DNA of 64,000 nucleotides from Spongiactinospora rosea (lineage in GTDB: Bacteria; Actinomycetota; Actinomycetes; Streptosporangiales; Streptosporangiaceae). Below the pieces are notes generated by a model, which saw only the letters and a list, made by a program, of their open reading frames with translations, ran no database searches and was not told the DNA's origin. Within the stretch, counting starts at the first letter, position 1. Each line of letters begins with the position of its first letter. Positions 9,818 to 18,768 of this stretch are shown in pieces. Position numbers and translations under genes: made by a program. Location: assembly GCF_003315795.1 (NCBI RefSeq), contig NZ_QMEY01000032.1, positions 1-64,000 of the forward strand. Reading direction: 5' to 3'.

Positions 9818-10366
9818 ATGACGTGGATATGGAAGGAATTGAAGACACTGTCGGGCGACGCCGTCAGCATCCCGCCCTTGCTGGACGACCTACTGCATGG
9901 CACTTACGAAAAGAGGGCAAGGGCATTCCAGGCCTTGGAGGGAAAAGCTGTTAACCAAGGAGATCTCTTCTCTTCGGCCGCTGCCGTGACCGACATAATA
10001 ATCACAGAATTGGAAGAGGAAGGTGTTTTATCAGAGCATGCATGGCTCATGCTCCACGAGCTGTTCAGGGGAGCCTCCTACGGCCGCACCTTCAGGCTGG
10101 GTGCTGACGAGTACGACATCGAGGTTTATTGCCGAGATAGAGTTCTAAATAGCATGAACCTTATCGATCGCGCCGTCGTTGGACTATCAGGAGATGCATT
10201 CACCTATGCATCGTTTCTATTGAGTGGCATTGGTGAGTATTCTCGCGAGGTGATACCTATCCTCGAACGAGAGATTGCTAATTCCCAAGGCGCCCGGCTC
10301 GCCTCAGCTCGTGACGCACTCGAGGTAGCACTAGAGCTTTCAAATAAAAAACTCTCCGACTGTTGA
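9818..10366 (+). CDS. Candidate immunity protein for the Rhs deaminase toxin
   Basis: This 182-aa acidic protein starts 24 bp after the stop of the toxin gene, on the same strand, with a weak purine-rich RBS (GAGAAGGGA). It has no signal peptide or membrane segment and looks mostly helical, with HEAT-like amphipathic stretches (residues ~15-35, 75-95 and 125-180). No family was recognised. In polymorphic toxin loci the gene directly after the toxin normally encodes a cytosolic protein that blocks the toxin tip, so immunity is inferred from position alone. GC content is lower than in the Rhs shell, as is typical of swapped toxin-immunity cassettes. Confidence 0.6.
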   Translation: MTWIWKELKTLSGDAVSIPPLLDDLLHGTYEKRARAFQALEGKAVNQGDLFSSAAAVTDIIITELEEEGVLSEHAWLMLHELFRGASYGRTFRLGADEYDIEVYCRDRVLNSMNLIDRAVVGLSGDAFTYASFLLSGIGEYSREVIPILEREIANSQGARLASARDALEVALELSNKKLSDC

Positions 10367-10394
10367 CGAACCCCCGACACCACGCTGTTGCCAA

Positions 10395-11210
10395 CTACTG
10401 AGGTTAAATGTGTGGTGTCGCATAACCGAGCAGGGACGAGTCCGGTGCCGACAGGGCAACCATCCAGCACGTCGTGGCGGTATTGAAGCCGTCGTAAGCC
10501 CCGACGCACAGCGGCGATCACCTCCTGCGGGCCAGCGAAGTCGCGGCTGGCCAGGGTGGAACGCCACAGGATCGACCAGATCCCCTCGGCCGGGTTGAGG
10601 TCCGGGGCGTACGAAGGTAACCGGTAGACGGTAAGCCAGTCCCGCTCGGCGGTGTAGCAGCGCATCTCGGCGGCCAGATGAGTGTTCAGGTTGTCCCACA
10701 CCAGCGCGATCGGCCCGCCGAGCTGCCGATGGGCGGCGGCGATCAGGTCGCGGTAGTCGGTCCAGGCGAAGCTCTTGTGTTCGTCGCTGCGGGGATCGGC
10801 GCACGGCCGGTAGATCAACCGGGTCCGTTCCCCAGGCTTGTAACAGATCAGCGCCGCCACCGACAGGCGGCGGCGGGAACGGCCACGTACCCTTACGAGC
10901 GGCGTACGGCCCTTGCGGGCCCAGGTCCGGCAGATGGGCGGCGTCATCGCGAACCCCGCTTCGTCTTCGAAGACGAGCTAGGCCCCGAACGCCGCCGCGG
11001 TGTTTCCACCTGCGGCCAGGTCCCCTTCACCCAACCGGCCACCGCCGCCTCATCGCGTTCGGCCGTCGGCCGCGCTGGCACCCGGCACGACCAGCCATGC
11101 CGCTTGAGCAGCGCGGCCACTCCCTGGACGGTGTAGCTCTTGTGGAACCGGCGTCCGATCACCATCTTGATCCGTGCCAGTGTCCAGGTCTGGTCCGGCC
11201 ACCCGTGCGT
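10395..11210 (-). mobile_element. IS630-family insertion sequence remnant
   Basis: About 0.8 kb of an IS630-type element, minus strand. Its transposase is missing the N-terminal helix-turn-helix part at the right edge (11210), where the sequence changes abruptly into an integrase gene. The left end near 10395 is marked only by where transposase similarity fades; terminal inverted repeats and a TA duplication could not be seen on both sides. The element is therefore truncated and cannot move by itself. Confidence 0.7.
10396..11210 (-). pseudogene. IS630 transposase, 5'-truncated and frameshifted
   Basis: Two overlapping minus-strand frames make up one transposase. The first (down to ~10944) has PDQTWTLARIKMVIGRRFH and YTVQGVAALLKRHGW, the winged-helix part before the catalytic core. 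The second has LVFEDEAGFAMTPP (first Asp/Glu region), LVWDNLNTH (second Asp) and YAPDLNPAEGIW (third acidic residue) of the DDE domain. Many actinomycete IS630 elements use a frameshift at this junction. Here a TAG also stands where TGG is expected just before LVFEDE, and about 80 N-terminal residues are missing. The second frame has no stop of its own inside the element and runs on into the neighbouring gene's antisense. It is non-functional. Confidence 0.75.
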
Positions 11211-11807
11211 GAGGTCAACGAAACGGCCAAGACGATCGGGATCAACTGGCAGATCACCCAACTCGGCTGGCAACCCATCCAAGGCAAACCGAAAACCGAC
11301 GCCAGCGACCGCACCATCGCCGTGGACACCGAGACCATGGCCGCCCTCCGCCACCACCGCAAGCAGCAAGCCGAAGAACACCTCGCCGCAGGCCAGGACT
11401 GGGCAGACAGCGGGTTCGCCTTCACCGACGAACTCGGACGCCCGCTACACCCCCAGCACCTCACCGACCAGTTCCATTTGCTCGCCTACGAGGCGGGACT
11501 GCCACCAATCCGCCTCCACGATCTACGCCACGGAGCCGCCTCCATGATGCTCGCCGCCGGAGTCGAACTGAAAATCGTCCAAGAAACTTTCGGACACGTC
11601 TCCTCGACCTTCACCCGCGACACCTACACCAGCGTCTACCCCGAAGTCGCAGCCGCAGCCGCCGAACAGACCGCCGCCCTCATCACCACCCCAGCCCCGC
11701 CCATGCAACCGATCCCCGCCCGCGCAGGCCGGTCGGAATGGCAGGGCCGTACAGCGGGGCCACGGCGGCTGAAGGTCGCGTGGGACGACACCACCGCCCA
11801 CACCTGA
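11211..11807 (+). pseudogene. int: Tyrosine recombinase/integrase, C-terminal fragment
   Basis: About 198 codons of the catalytic domain of a phage-type integrase remain. They include KTDASDRTIAVD, HDLRHGAASMML (the H-x-x-R box), GHVSSTFT and the nucleophile region DTYTSVYPE. The N-terminal arm-binding and core-binding domains and the first catalytic Arg are gone, cut at 11210 by the IS630 remnant. It is clearly homologous to the intact integrase at 38036-39340 (shared SGLPPIRLHDLRHGAA-like block). It also ends about 200 bp before a tRNA-derived repeat, just as the intact gene ends 72 bp before one. It is probably the dead integrase of a second island lying to the left. Confidence 0.85.
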
Positions 11808-11920
11808 CCGGCTACCTGACCGAGCCGGGCCCGCTGCGGGCTGCGGCGGGCTCGGTACTCGGTCACCGCCGCCTCAGATACCGGTGCCTAAACGATCATT
11901 CATGTGCCCGGTCCGTGCCC

Positions 11921-11943
11921 GCGAGCGACCGGCGAGCGACCAC
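11921..11943 (+). repeat. Putative integrase arm-type site, left of the att core
   Basis: A 23-bp stretch with an internal near-duplication (GCGAGCGACC twice) matches 19 of 23 bases of the stretch at 12171-12193 on the other side of the att core, in the same orientation. Paired repeats flanking an att core are typical of arm-type integrase binding sites; the function is inferred. Confidence 0.35.
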
Positions 11944-12007
11944 ACGAGACGAACTGCTCGCCGCGGGTGCTCCTCTGGGGAGGGAGCGCTGGTCGGATGG
12001 GGTGGGG

Positions 12008-12053
12008 GTGGTGGGGCGCCAGGGGCTCGAACCCTGAACCTACAGATTAAAAG
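12008..12053. repeat. attL: Attachment site copy (tRNA-Lys 3' part), left end of the 27-kb island
   Basis: These 46 bp are identical, without a gap, to 39413-39458, which covers the 3' half of the intact tRNA-Lys gene (from the bases just beyond the discriminator to the anticodon). To the right the similarity stops abruptly where the anticodon loop should continue. Integrases of this kind insert in tRNA 3' ends and leave such direct repeats, so this marks the left boundary of the island 12054-39458. The same copy would also be the right boundary of an older island to its left. Confidence 0.9.
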
Positions 12054-12469
12054 CGCCCTTGATCACTGCCACACTCTGCCAGGACGTACCGCTTCGTGGC
12101 CTTCAGGACACGTCTGACTCCATAGAAGTGCCAGGCCGTGACTACAGCTGCCGTGCCGTATCGCATGCACGCGAGCAACCATCGAGCAACCACAAACCTA
12201 TGCCTGCCACGAACGCCTGTACTCCCGGAAACGGGCCTCGTCTTACCGGAAGCGCTGAGGTAGCCCACCCCTGTCACCTTCTCTCTCGGTCAGGTAGTCA
12301 ACGCAGACCTGCCGCGAACATGCACACCACCGGACTGATCAGGCGTCGAAGGGCCGATGAAACCTAGGCGATGTTGCACTGGCCGCTGCTAATTGTGGCC
12401 GTTCGGGACCTCGGGGACGCTGTTAGCCGAAAAGAGATGGAATACGGCAGCCCCACATAGCTGAAAACA
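12054..12469. other. Left end of the island, no gene seen
   Basis: Between the att repeat and the stop of jetD there are about 415 bp in which no frame shows a recognisable protein. It contains the repeat pair at 12171-12193 and probably other integrase-binding sequences. No clear terminator hairpin for the jet operon was identified. Confidence 0.5.
12171..12193 (+). repeat. Putative integrase arm-type site, inside the island
   Basis: Two tandem GAGCAACCA copies (GCGAGCAACCATCGAGCAAC and following bases) resemble the stretch at 11921-11943 on the outer side of the att core, 19 of 23 bases. The position 118 bp from the core suits an arm-type integrase site; this is inferred. Confidence 0.35.
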
Positions 12470-13546
12470 TTACAGATCGCTACGCCATGAACCATTGCGG
12501 CGTAACAGCACTGTTCCCGTGGCCTCCTGGGCGAGCCGATTCCCTGCGACGATGACGTTGGCCGCTTGGCCACGGATGGTTTCGGGAAGCCACGCAACGC
12601 GCCGCTCGGCGACGATCGGGTCGATCTTCTTCGGCGCCAATCCACGGACGTCCTGGCCGACAAGAAGGCGGTAAAGGCCCGCAGCAGGACGGACCGGTGG
12701 AAGTCCCAGCGCCGCGGCGGTCACGTTGGCTCGCTGCGGGATCGTGAGCCCGTCCTCGTCGAGGTCGCCGTAATAGGCGATGTCGGTCACGCCAGCCAGC
12801 CTGCTGATCCGCGCGACGGATGCCTCGAAGGCGTGCCCGCCGCCAAACGCCACGTATCCGACCTGCCCGCAGCGGTGCTCCAGCAGCGTGCTGAGGGTGG
12901 TGAAGGAGTCGCTGTTCTCGATCACCAGAACGATGCTGCCTGGGCCGACACGTTCGTACGCCAAGGGAGGAGGGATGCGCTCGGCGGCCAGGGTGGCCAG
13001 GGTGAGGCGGCCGGGTGCGAACAAGGTGGTGGCCGTGAGCGCGTCGAGGCGCTTCTCATCACCGAAGATCTCCAGGGAGCGCTCGCGCATCGGGACGACG
13101 GTCCGCCGTTCATCGTCCCCGTCGGTGTCGCGCAGCCACCGGTTGACCGTCTTGAGGACGTCGAGTTGCGCTGAGGACAGCGAGTCCGCGGCGGCCCAGG
13201 CGAGCTCACGGCGCCAGACGGCCATCGACGGTGCGCGGGGGTGCCGAGTGTCCTGCTTCGGCTGCGGCGGCAGGCGGAGCCAGCGTGGGAGTGGCGGGAG
13301 CGCGTCATCCCACCCATTGCGGCCTCGCGGCAGTTCTGCAAGGTGGTGGTCGGCGAGCTCATCTAGGAGTGCGGAAAGGACAAGGCGAGCCTGGGTGGTA
13401 CCCGCCGTTCCAGGGCAGGCGGCGACGAAAGCCGCGAGAATCCCGGCCTGCTCGACGCGGCGCTCTGCCATCGCGTTCAAGGTGGCCGAGAGGATAGCCG
13501 CCGATTGCGAGAGCGGTCGCTCATCAGCCTCCTCGCCGCCGCTCAC
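12470..13546 (-). CDS. jetD: Wadjet nuclease subunit JetD (Toprim domain)
   Basis: A 358-aa protein starting at GTG (13546), whose first bases overlap the stop of jetC as GTGA, so translation is coupled. The N-terminal half is the DUF3322-like helical/winged region. The C-terminal half is a topoisomerase-VI-like Toprim fold (DUF2220) with the conserved Glu in VIENSDSF (E210) and the metal-binding pair in YYGDLDEDG (D261, D263). In Wadjet, JetD is the endonuclease that cuts closed circular DNA once the JetABC SMC motor has extruded it. The usual motif reads near YWGDID; here the second half is DLDEDG, which still keeps the two Asp. It is the last gene of the operon sbcD-sbcC-jetABCD. The alternative name is MksG. 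Confidence 0.9.
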   Translation of the reverse strand: MSGGEEADERPLSQSAAILSATLNAMAERRVEQAGILAAFVAACPGTAGTTQARLVLSALLDELADHHLAELPRGRNGWDDALPPLPRWLRLPPQPKQDTRHPRAPSMAVWRRELAWAAADSLSSAQLDVLKTVNRWLRDTDGDDERRTVVPMRERSLEIFGDEKRLDALTATTLFAPGRLTLATLAAERIPPPLAYERVGPGSIVLVIENSDSFTTLSTLLEHRCGQVGYVAFGGGHAFEASVARISRLAGVTDIAYYGDLDEDGLTIPQRANVTAAALGLPPVRPAAGLYRLLVGQDVRGLAPKKIDPIVAERRVAWLPETIRGQAANVIVAGNRLAQEATGTVLLRRNGSWRSDL

Positions 13547-16500
13547 TGAGTGTCGCCTTCTTGCCGGGTCTCGTCGCCGGTTTCGTGCTCGCGTGGTTTC
13601 ACCAGCAGCCGCGCGGCGGAGATCCGGCCGGTGACATGGAGGTGCCCTATCCCCGTACGCTGGTCGGCGTCGTTTCGCAGCCGGATACACAGCGGGAAGG
13701 TAGCCAGTACTCGATCCTCCATGTTCCCTGTGGTGTAGATCAGCTGGACGCCCAGCGCCATGGCCATGTTCATCTGCAGGCTTAGCAGGTAGTCGGCGCT
13801 GGCCTTGCCGATCGGATTGTCCAGGATCAGCATCCCGCCCAACCCGCTGCCGGTGCGGGCTCCCGTCCGTGTGCTGCTGCGCAGGGCGGCCAGCGTGCAG
13901 TACAGCATGATCGCGCCGGTGAGCTCCTGCCCACCGGAGAAGATCTTGCCCATTTCGCTGATTGACGCGTACTCGGCACGGCCCGCGGCATCGGGCTTGA
14001 GAATCTCCACTTTGAAGTCACGTGGCACCGCGGCCCCGACGCAGCGCAGCACGAGGTCCCGGCCTGCCTGGCTCGGCTGAATGCGAGCGTTCTCGTCTAG
14101 GGCTTCGGCGATCCGCACGACCAGGGTCTGCGGTTCCGGCTTGGCGAAGCCGATCTTCAAGATCCGGCGACCGGCCCATACGCCGGCGCTCTCGGGCAGC
14201 CGCGATAGCCGCTCAGCCTTCTCCAGCAGAGCCAGCGCCTCGCTGGTGTGATGCTTCAGCTGGTCGATGAGTAGCTTCCGATGGCGGTCCGAGTCCTCGA
14301 GATCGGTGGTCAGGCTCGCCGCCCGCCCGGTGAGCTCGGCTGCCCATTCGCCGGCGCGTGCGGTCAGCGATGCCTTGTCGATTTCGGTGACCTGCTTGTA
14401 GATCGGCGCCTTGAGCTTGCCGAACCGGTTCTGGTTAGCGGTTTCACGGAAGTCCATGACGGCGTCGTCCACGGCTCGGTCCACATCCCGAAGGTGATCG
14501 GACGCTTTACTGTACGCCTCGGTCGCCTTGTCCGCGGCTTGCTGCGCCTCGTCGGCGGTTCCCGCGAACGGTCCTGAGACGGGCGGGAGGTCCAGCTTGC
14601 GGACGTCGGAGGCGAGGCTGCGTTGGACGACGGCCATCTCGCGTGCGGTGGCCTCGGCCTTGTGGAGCCGGCGCTCAGCAGCCAGTTTCAGCTCGAACGC
14701 CGTCTTGAGCAGTTCGTCGGCCTCGGCGAGTACGCCGATGGCTCGTTCAGTGAGCGCCGCGCCTTCGTCGGAGCTCGACGGTGCCCAGTCGTCGTCGAGG
14801 CTGGTCCACGGCGCTCCGTTACGCTGGCCTGCCGAGGATGTCTGCGCTTGCAGGTGAATGACCTGCTCGCTCAGCTTGCCGTACTCGCCTTCCAGAGTTG
14901 CCACCGTGCGCTTGAGTCTCCGCTTCGCGGCCTCGAGAGACGCGGAGCTTCCCGCGTCCGGGGATGCGGCCAGCGCTTCTGCACGAGCCCGGATGACAGC
15001 CGGTTCGTTGAGCAGCTCCGCCTCAAGAGAGGAGATCTCCCGCTGCGCGTCATTGACGCGCTGTCGCAGATCCTGGCCCACCTCTACAGCGAGGAAGGCG
15101 GATTCAGCCTGCTCGTAGGAGATCTCCAGCGCGGCGAGGTCGGCTTCGTCCGTGACCTGGCCGAACGGCTCGTTGCCGTGAACAACCTTCTTGATCCGGT
15201 CGGCGTACGCGGCGGCGTCGCGGCGGAACGACTCGGCTTGCACCGCGTATTCGGTGGCCCGGTCGCGGGATCGCTCGGCTTGCTCGCGGAACTCCTGGGC
15301 CGCGTCACGATATCCCACGGCCTCTGCTTCGAGCCTGGCGATCTCCAGACGATCCTTGTCGGCGGCGGCGGCGTCCGCTGTGAGCTGTTCGAAGGACTCG
15401 GCGGTGCGGACATCGTCAGCTGCGGTCTCTTCGGCCTCTATCACTACCTGGGCGTGCTGGTCGACAGCGTCAGCGGCTCGTGCGTACCTGTCGCGGGCCG
15501 TGTCCAGCAGGGACTTGGCCTCAGCCGCGGCGACCGACGCCGCTTGTGCCTCCGAGCGCAAGCGCTCCACATCGGCTGCCGGATGTTCGCGAAGCCACTC
15601 ACCAAGCCTGTGATTGAGCTCGAATGCGGCTTTCCGGAGCTCGGCCAGTTCGCGGAGAGCGGCGGCGCGGCCCTGGATGCGGGCGCGTGCCTGCTCCTGC
15701 AGCGCGGCGGCGGCCTCCAGGTCGTGCAAAGCGGGTGTCGGCTCCACGACGAACCCGTTCTCGGTCTCCTCTGCGCTCCCCTCGAACGACGCTGCGGTGG
15801 TGACGAGCACCGCTGCTGGTGGCAGCGGGCGTACCTCGGCGAGCACCGCCCGTGCCTTGTCCAGGGTCAGTTGGTCGGCCACGATGATGCCATCGACCAG
15901 GGCGGGGCGGGCTTGGATAATCTCGGTATGCAGGCGAGGATTCACCAGCTGCTCCAGCGCCCGCCAGCCCGCTGTCGCGGCGACCTTGTGGTCTGACAGC
16001 ACCCGTAGCAGGTCCTCGACCGCCGGGCGCGGCGGCATGAGCGCTTCGTCCTCGGCGATGAGCGCTTCGATCAGCCGCTGGTCTGCCTTGTTGTCCGCGG
16101 TCAACGCGTCCAGCCGGTCCTCGGCCGATCTCTGCGCAGCAGCGGCAAGGTTGCCGAGCGCAGAGGCGTTCGTCTCCAACCACAAGGCTGGATCGCGGCC
16201 GGGGACCTCCTCGTCGTCGCGGAGTTCGGCGAGTTCGCGCAACAACGTCTCTGCTGCGAGTGCCCGTGCCACGCCTTCCATGCTCTCAACCGCGCGGACC
16301 GCGATCTCGACTGCCTGGCGTGCCTCCATCTCAGGCTCGATCAGCTGGCGTGCGGCATCCTCGAGCTTGCGGAGCTCCAACTTGAGCTGGTTGTCGGCTT
16401 CACGATACCGCGCCGCCCTGGTCGTGCTCTCCTTGGCTTTGGAGCGTAGCCTGGCATCCGCTTCGCGGACACTCTCGCCTTCCTCCAGAATGCCCTGATC

Positions 16501-17967
16501 CCGCGCGGCCTCCACGCGGCGATCCACGTCCTTGACCTGCTTGGTCAGGAGCTCGGCGCGTACGGTGTTCGAGGTGGCCTGCCGCTCGTCCTCGCCCGCG
16601 CGGCGTTCGGCTGCTGCAGCGCCTGCCTTAGCCTTCGCGCTTTTGCCTGCCAGGTCGTTCGCCTGGGCGGTGCAGCGCTCCACGGCGCGGTGAAGGGCGC
16701 TTCCGAAGGTGGCTCCGGCTCGGTCACGGCGGAGCTGTGCGGCTCCTGCGGCCTGCTCGGCAGTATCCAGTAGTTCGCTGGCGACTTGGTACTTCTCGCG
16801 TGCGGCAGCGGTCTTCAACAGGTTGGGGACCAGCGTCCAGGCGGCTAGCTCCGTGCGGTCGCGAGCAAGCTGCCGCTCGACCTCCTGAGCCTTGGCACAC
16901 GCCTCGTCACGACGCAAGGCCAGGGTCCTTCGCCATACCTCTTTATGGACCAGGTCGGCCTGGTCGCGAGCCTGCTGCCGAACCTCGGCGTTCTGCCTCG
17001 CGGTCTTCACGTCTGCCTCATGGGCGGGCAGCGCGTCCTTGGCGCGCTGGACGGTCTCCCTGAGCTCAGCCGTGAGCTGTGCCAGGGCCGCCGCCGAAAT
17101 CTGAGCGTCCTTGGCCGCCGTCACCTGTTCGGCGCGCCGGGTGGCGAGGCGATGCGCGACTGCCGCGGTGGCGGTAGAGAAGTCGCGGTCCAGCAACAAC
17201 TGCTCGCGTCGCCCGATGTTGCCGGCGTATTTGGCAAAGGCCTTGCCCATTTCGATGTAGTTCTCCGCATCCAGCGCCTTGCTCAGCAGCCACTCGACGA
17301 ACTGGCGGCCCGTGGTGGTCTTGAACGCCTCGGCCGCGTCGCCTTCGTCGACGTTCATCGCCTGCTGCACCGCGAAGAGATCCGGCTCCAGACCGAGTCG
17401 GCGCAGATGGTTCTCCCATTCGCCCTGCCGCCTCTCGATCTCCACGTGCAGCGACTTATCCGCAGCGTCAAGGCGCTTGAGTGCGTCGTGGAAGGCGTTC
17501 ATCGGGAGCCGCCGCTGGCCTTCGGCGAATGGCAGGCTGGCCAGAGTAACGTCTTCTCCAGGGTTGAAGGAGTAGAACATCCGATCGGGCTTGCCGTCCG
17601 CGAGGGGGGACAGTACTTGGCCGGTCACCAGCGTCTCACCGGTCCGGACATTGACCCATTCCAGCGCCACGTGGGAGGGAGCTGCCGCGGACACCACATA
17701 GGCGCGCAACGCCTCACGGCCCTTACGGGACTGGCGTTCGGGAAGCACCGTGGACAGCAGCATCCGGATGAACACGGACTTGCCGCCGCCATTCTCCAGC
17801 ACCAGCAGGGTCGCCGGAGCCGGACGCCGGAACACCTGGCCGGGTGACGGGATCAGGGTACGGGCCGCGATCGGCGGACCGCCGTCGGACAGGTCCAGCA
17901 CAACATCGTCGTAGCGGGCGCTGCTCGGGCCGATATTGTAGAGGCGGACCCGGTTCAGCTCATACAT
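13543..17967 (-). CDS. jetC: Wadjet SMC-like ATPase JetC
   Basis: A 1474-aa SMC/MukB-type protein. ATG at 17967 follows AGGAGG by 11 bases, and the reading frame further upstream overlaps jetB and is not coding. Walker A is LENGGGKS (residues ~58-65). A central region of ~1200 residues is rich in Ala, Glu, Arg and Leu with heptad character, interpreted as two long coiled coils with a hinge between. The C-terminal head has the ABC signature FSGGQELTGA and the Walker B-like LILDNPIGKAS (~1380), with a final VQLIYTTGNMEDRV. In Wadjet the JetC dimer with JetA and JetB extrudes DNA loops and senses small circular plasmids. It sits 7 bp after jetB and overlaps jetD by 4 bases. The subtype was not assigned. 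Confidence 0.92.
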   Translation of the reverse strand: MYELNRVRLYNIGPSSARYDDVVLDLSDGGPPIAARTLIPSPGQVFRRPAPATLLVLENGGGKSVFIRMLLSTVLPERQSRKGREALRAYVVSAAAPSHVALEWVNVRTGETLVTGQVLSPLADGKPDRMFYSFNPGEDVTLASLPFAEGQRRLPMNAFHDALKRLDAADKSLHVEIERRQGEWENHLRRLGLEPDLFAVQQAMNVDEGDAAEAFKTTTGRQFVEWLLSKALDAENYIEMGKAFAKYAGNIGRREQLLLDRDFSTATAAVAHRLATRRAEQVTAAKDAQISAAALAQLTAELRETVQRAKDALPAHEADVKTARQNAEVRQQARDQADLVHKEVWRRTLALRRDEACAKAQEVERQLARDRTELAAWTLVPNLLKTAAAREKYQVASELLDTAEQAAGAAQLRRDRAGATFGSALHRAVERCTAQANDLAGKSAKAKAGAAAAERRAGEDERQATSNTVRAELLTKQVKDVDRRVEAARDQGILEEGESVREADARLRSKAKESTTRAARYREADNQLKLELRKLEDAARQLIEPEMEARQAVEIAVRAVESMEGVARALAAETLLRELAELRDDEEVPGRDPALWLETNASALGNLAAAAQRSAEDRLDALTADNKADQRLIEALIAEDEALMPPRPAVEDLLRVLSDHKVAATAGWRALEQLVNPRLHTEIIQARPALVDGIIVADQLTLDKARAVLAEVRPLPPAAVLVTTAASFEGSAEETENGFVVEPTPALHDLEAAAALQEQARARIQGRAAALRELAELRKAAFELNHRLGEWLREHPAADVERLRSEAQAASVAAAEAKSLLDTARDRYARAADAVDQHAQVVIEAEETAADDVRTAESFEQLTADAAAADKDRLEIARLEAEAVGYRDAAQEFREQAERSRDRATEYAVQAESFRRDAAAYADRIKKVVHGNEPFGQVTDEADLAALEISYEQAESAFLAVEVGQDLRQRVNDAQREISSLEAELLNEPAVIRARAEALAASPDAGSSASLEAAKRRLKRTVATLEGEYGKLSEQVIHLQAQTSSAGQRNGAPWTSLDDDWAPSSSDEGAALTERAIGVLAEADELLKTAFELKLAAERRLHKAEATAREMAVVQRSLASDVRKLDLPPVSGPFAGTADEAQQAADKATEAYSKASDHLRDVDRAVDDAVMDFRETANQNRFGKLKAPIYKQVTEIDKASLTARAGEWAAELTGRAASLTTDLEDSDRHRKLLIDQLKHHTSEALALLEKAERLSRLPESAGVWAGRRILKIGFAKPEPQTLVVRIAEALDENARIQPSQAGRDLVLRCVGAAVPRDFKVEILKPDAAGRAEYASISEMGKIFSGGQELTGAIMLYCTLAALRSSTRTGARTGSGLGGMLILDNPIGKASADYLLSLQMNMAMALGVQLIYTTGNMEDRVLATFPLCIRLRNDADQRTGIGHLHVTGRISAARLLVKPREHETGDETRQEGDTQ

Positions 17968-17974
17968 CGCTGGA

Positions 17975-18766
17975 TCAACCTCCTGACTCGGTCGAAGCGG
18001 GGGCCTCGCCGCCCGGGCTGTGGAACGTTGGCTTGCCGTCCAAGCCGACGGCGACCCCGAGCGCGGCCAATTCGCCGAGCATCTGCTGCCCGGCCAGTTC
18101 TCGTACCTGGATCTGGTATCGGGCCGTGGTGGTATAGGTGCCGCCGTTCTCGTTGCCTGCGCGCCGCAGCATACCGTTGTCGGCCAGGTACTCGGCGACG
18201 CGCTTGGTGATCGCATGTCTGCTCTTGGAATGGGCTCGCGCGTCTTCGGTGGGAGCCACCGGGTTGCGCCGCTGGTGGTAACGCCACAGCTGCACGAGAT
18301 CTGGCTGACCGGCCGGAACTCCGTCGTCCTCGCCGGTCTCGGCCGCACGATGTTCCAGTTCCTTGGCCGCCTGCTCCACCATCTCATCGACGTGACGGAT
18401 CGTGACCCGGCCGACATGGGCCTCATCGTCGAGGTCTTCTGGCCGGTAGTAAGCGAGCGCGGCTATGGCTAGGTGCGCCAGCGCGGCGATCGGGCGGTCG
18501 GCGACCTGTTTGATGTGGTCGATGACGCTAGCGGCGAACTGCGTCTCAGGCGTAGTCCCGAACACGAGCCCAGCCCGCGGGTCCACCGCGATGACGGTCA
18601 GGTCGAAGCCGCGCGCGGCAGCGTGCAGCAGCTGGGCGAACGCGGCATCGGCACGGTACCGACTCACCAGGGTGGCGTACTCGACGCTGCGCCGGGGCGT
18701 CAGCCCGGGCTGAAAGCCGAAGGAGACCAGCCTGCAGGCCGCAGCCAGGTCCTCGAAATTGCTCAT
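17975..18766 (-). CDS. jetB: Wadjet accessory subunit JetB (MukE-like)
   Basis: A 263-aa protein with tandem winged-helix character: an N-terminal alpha-helical part, then HSKSRHAITKRVAEYLADNGML and a beta-wing GGTYTTTARYQIQVREL near residues 175-220. These features, the length and the position between a kleisin-like gene and an SMC gene identify it as the DUF4194/MukE-like JetB, which binds the kleisin. It starts 2 bp after jetA ends and stops 7 bp before jetC. Sequence similarity within this family is low, so the assignment rests mainly on operon order. Confidence 0.82.
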   Translation of the reverse strand: MSNFEDLAAACRLVSFGFQPGLTPRRSVEYATLVSRYRADAAFAQLLHAAARGFDLTVIAVDPRAGLVFGTTPETQFAASVIDHIKQVADRPIAALAHLAIAALAYYRPEDLDDEAHVGRVTIRHVDEMVEQAAKELEHRAAETGEDDGVPAGQPDLVQLWRYHQRRNPVAPTEDARAHSKSRHAITKRVAEYLADNGMLRRAGNENGGTYTTTARYQIQVRELAGQQMLGELAALGVAVGLDGKPTFHSPGGEAPASTESGG

Positions 18767-18768
18767 GC

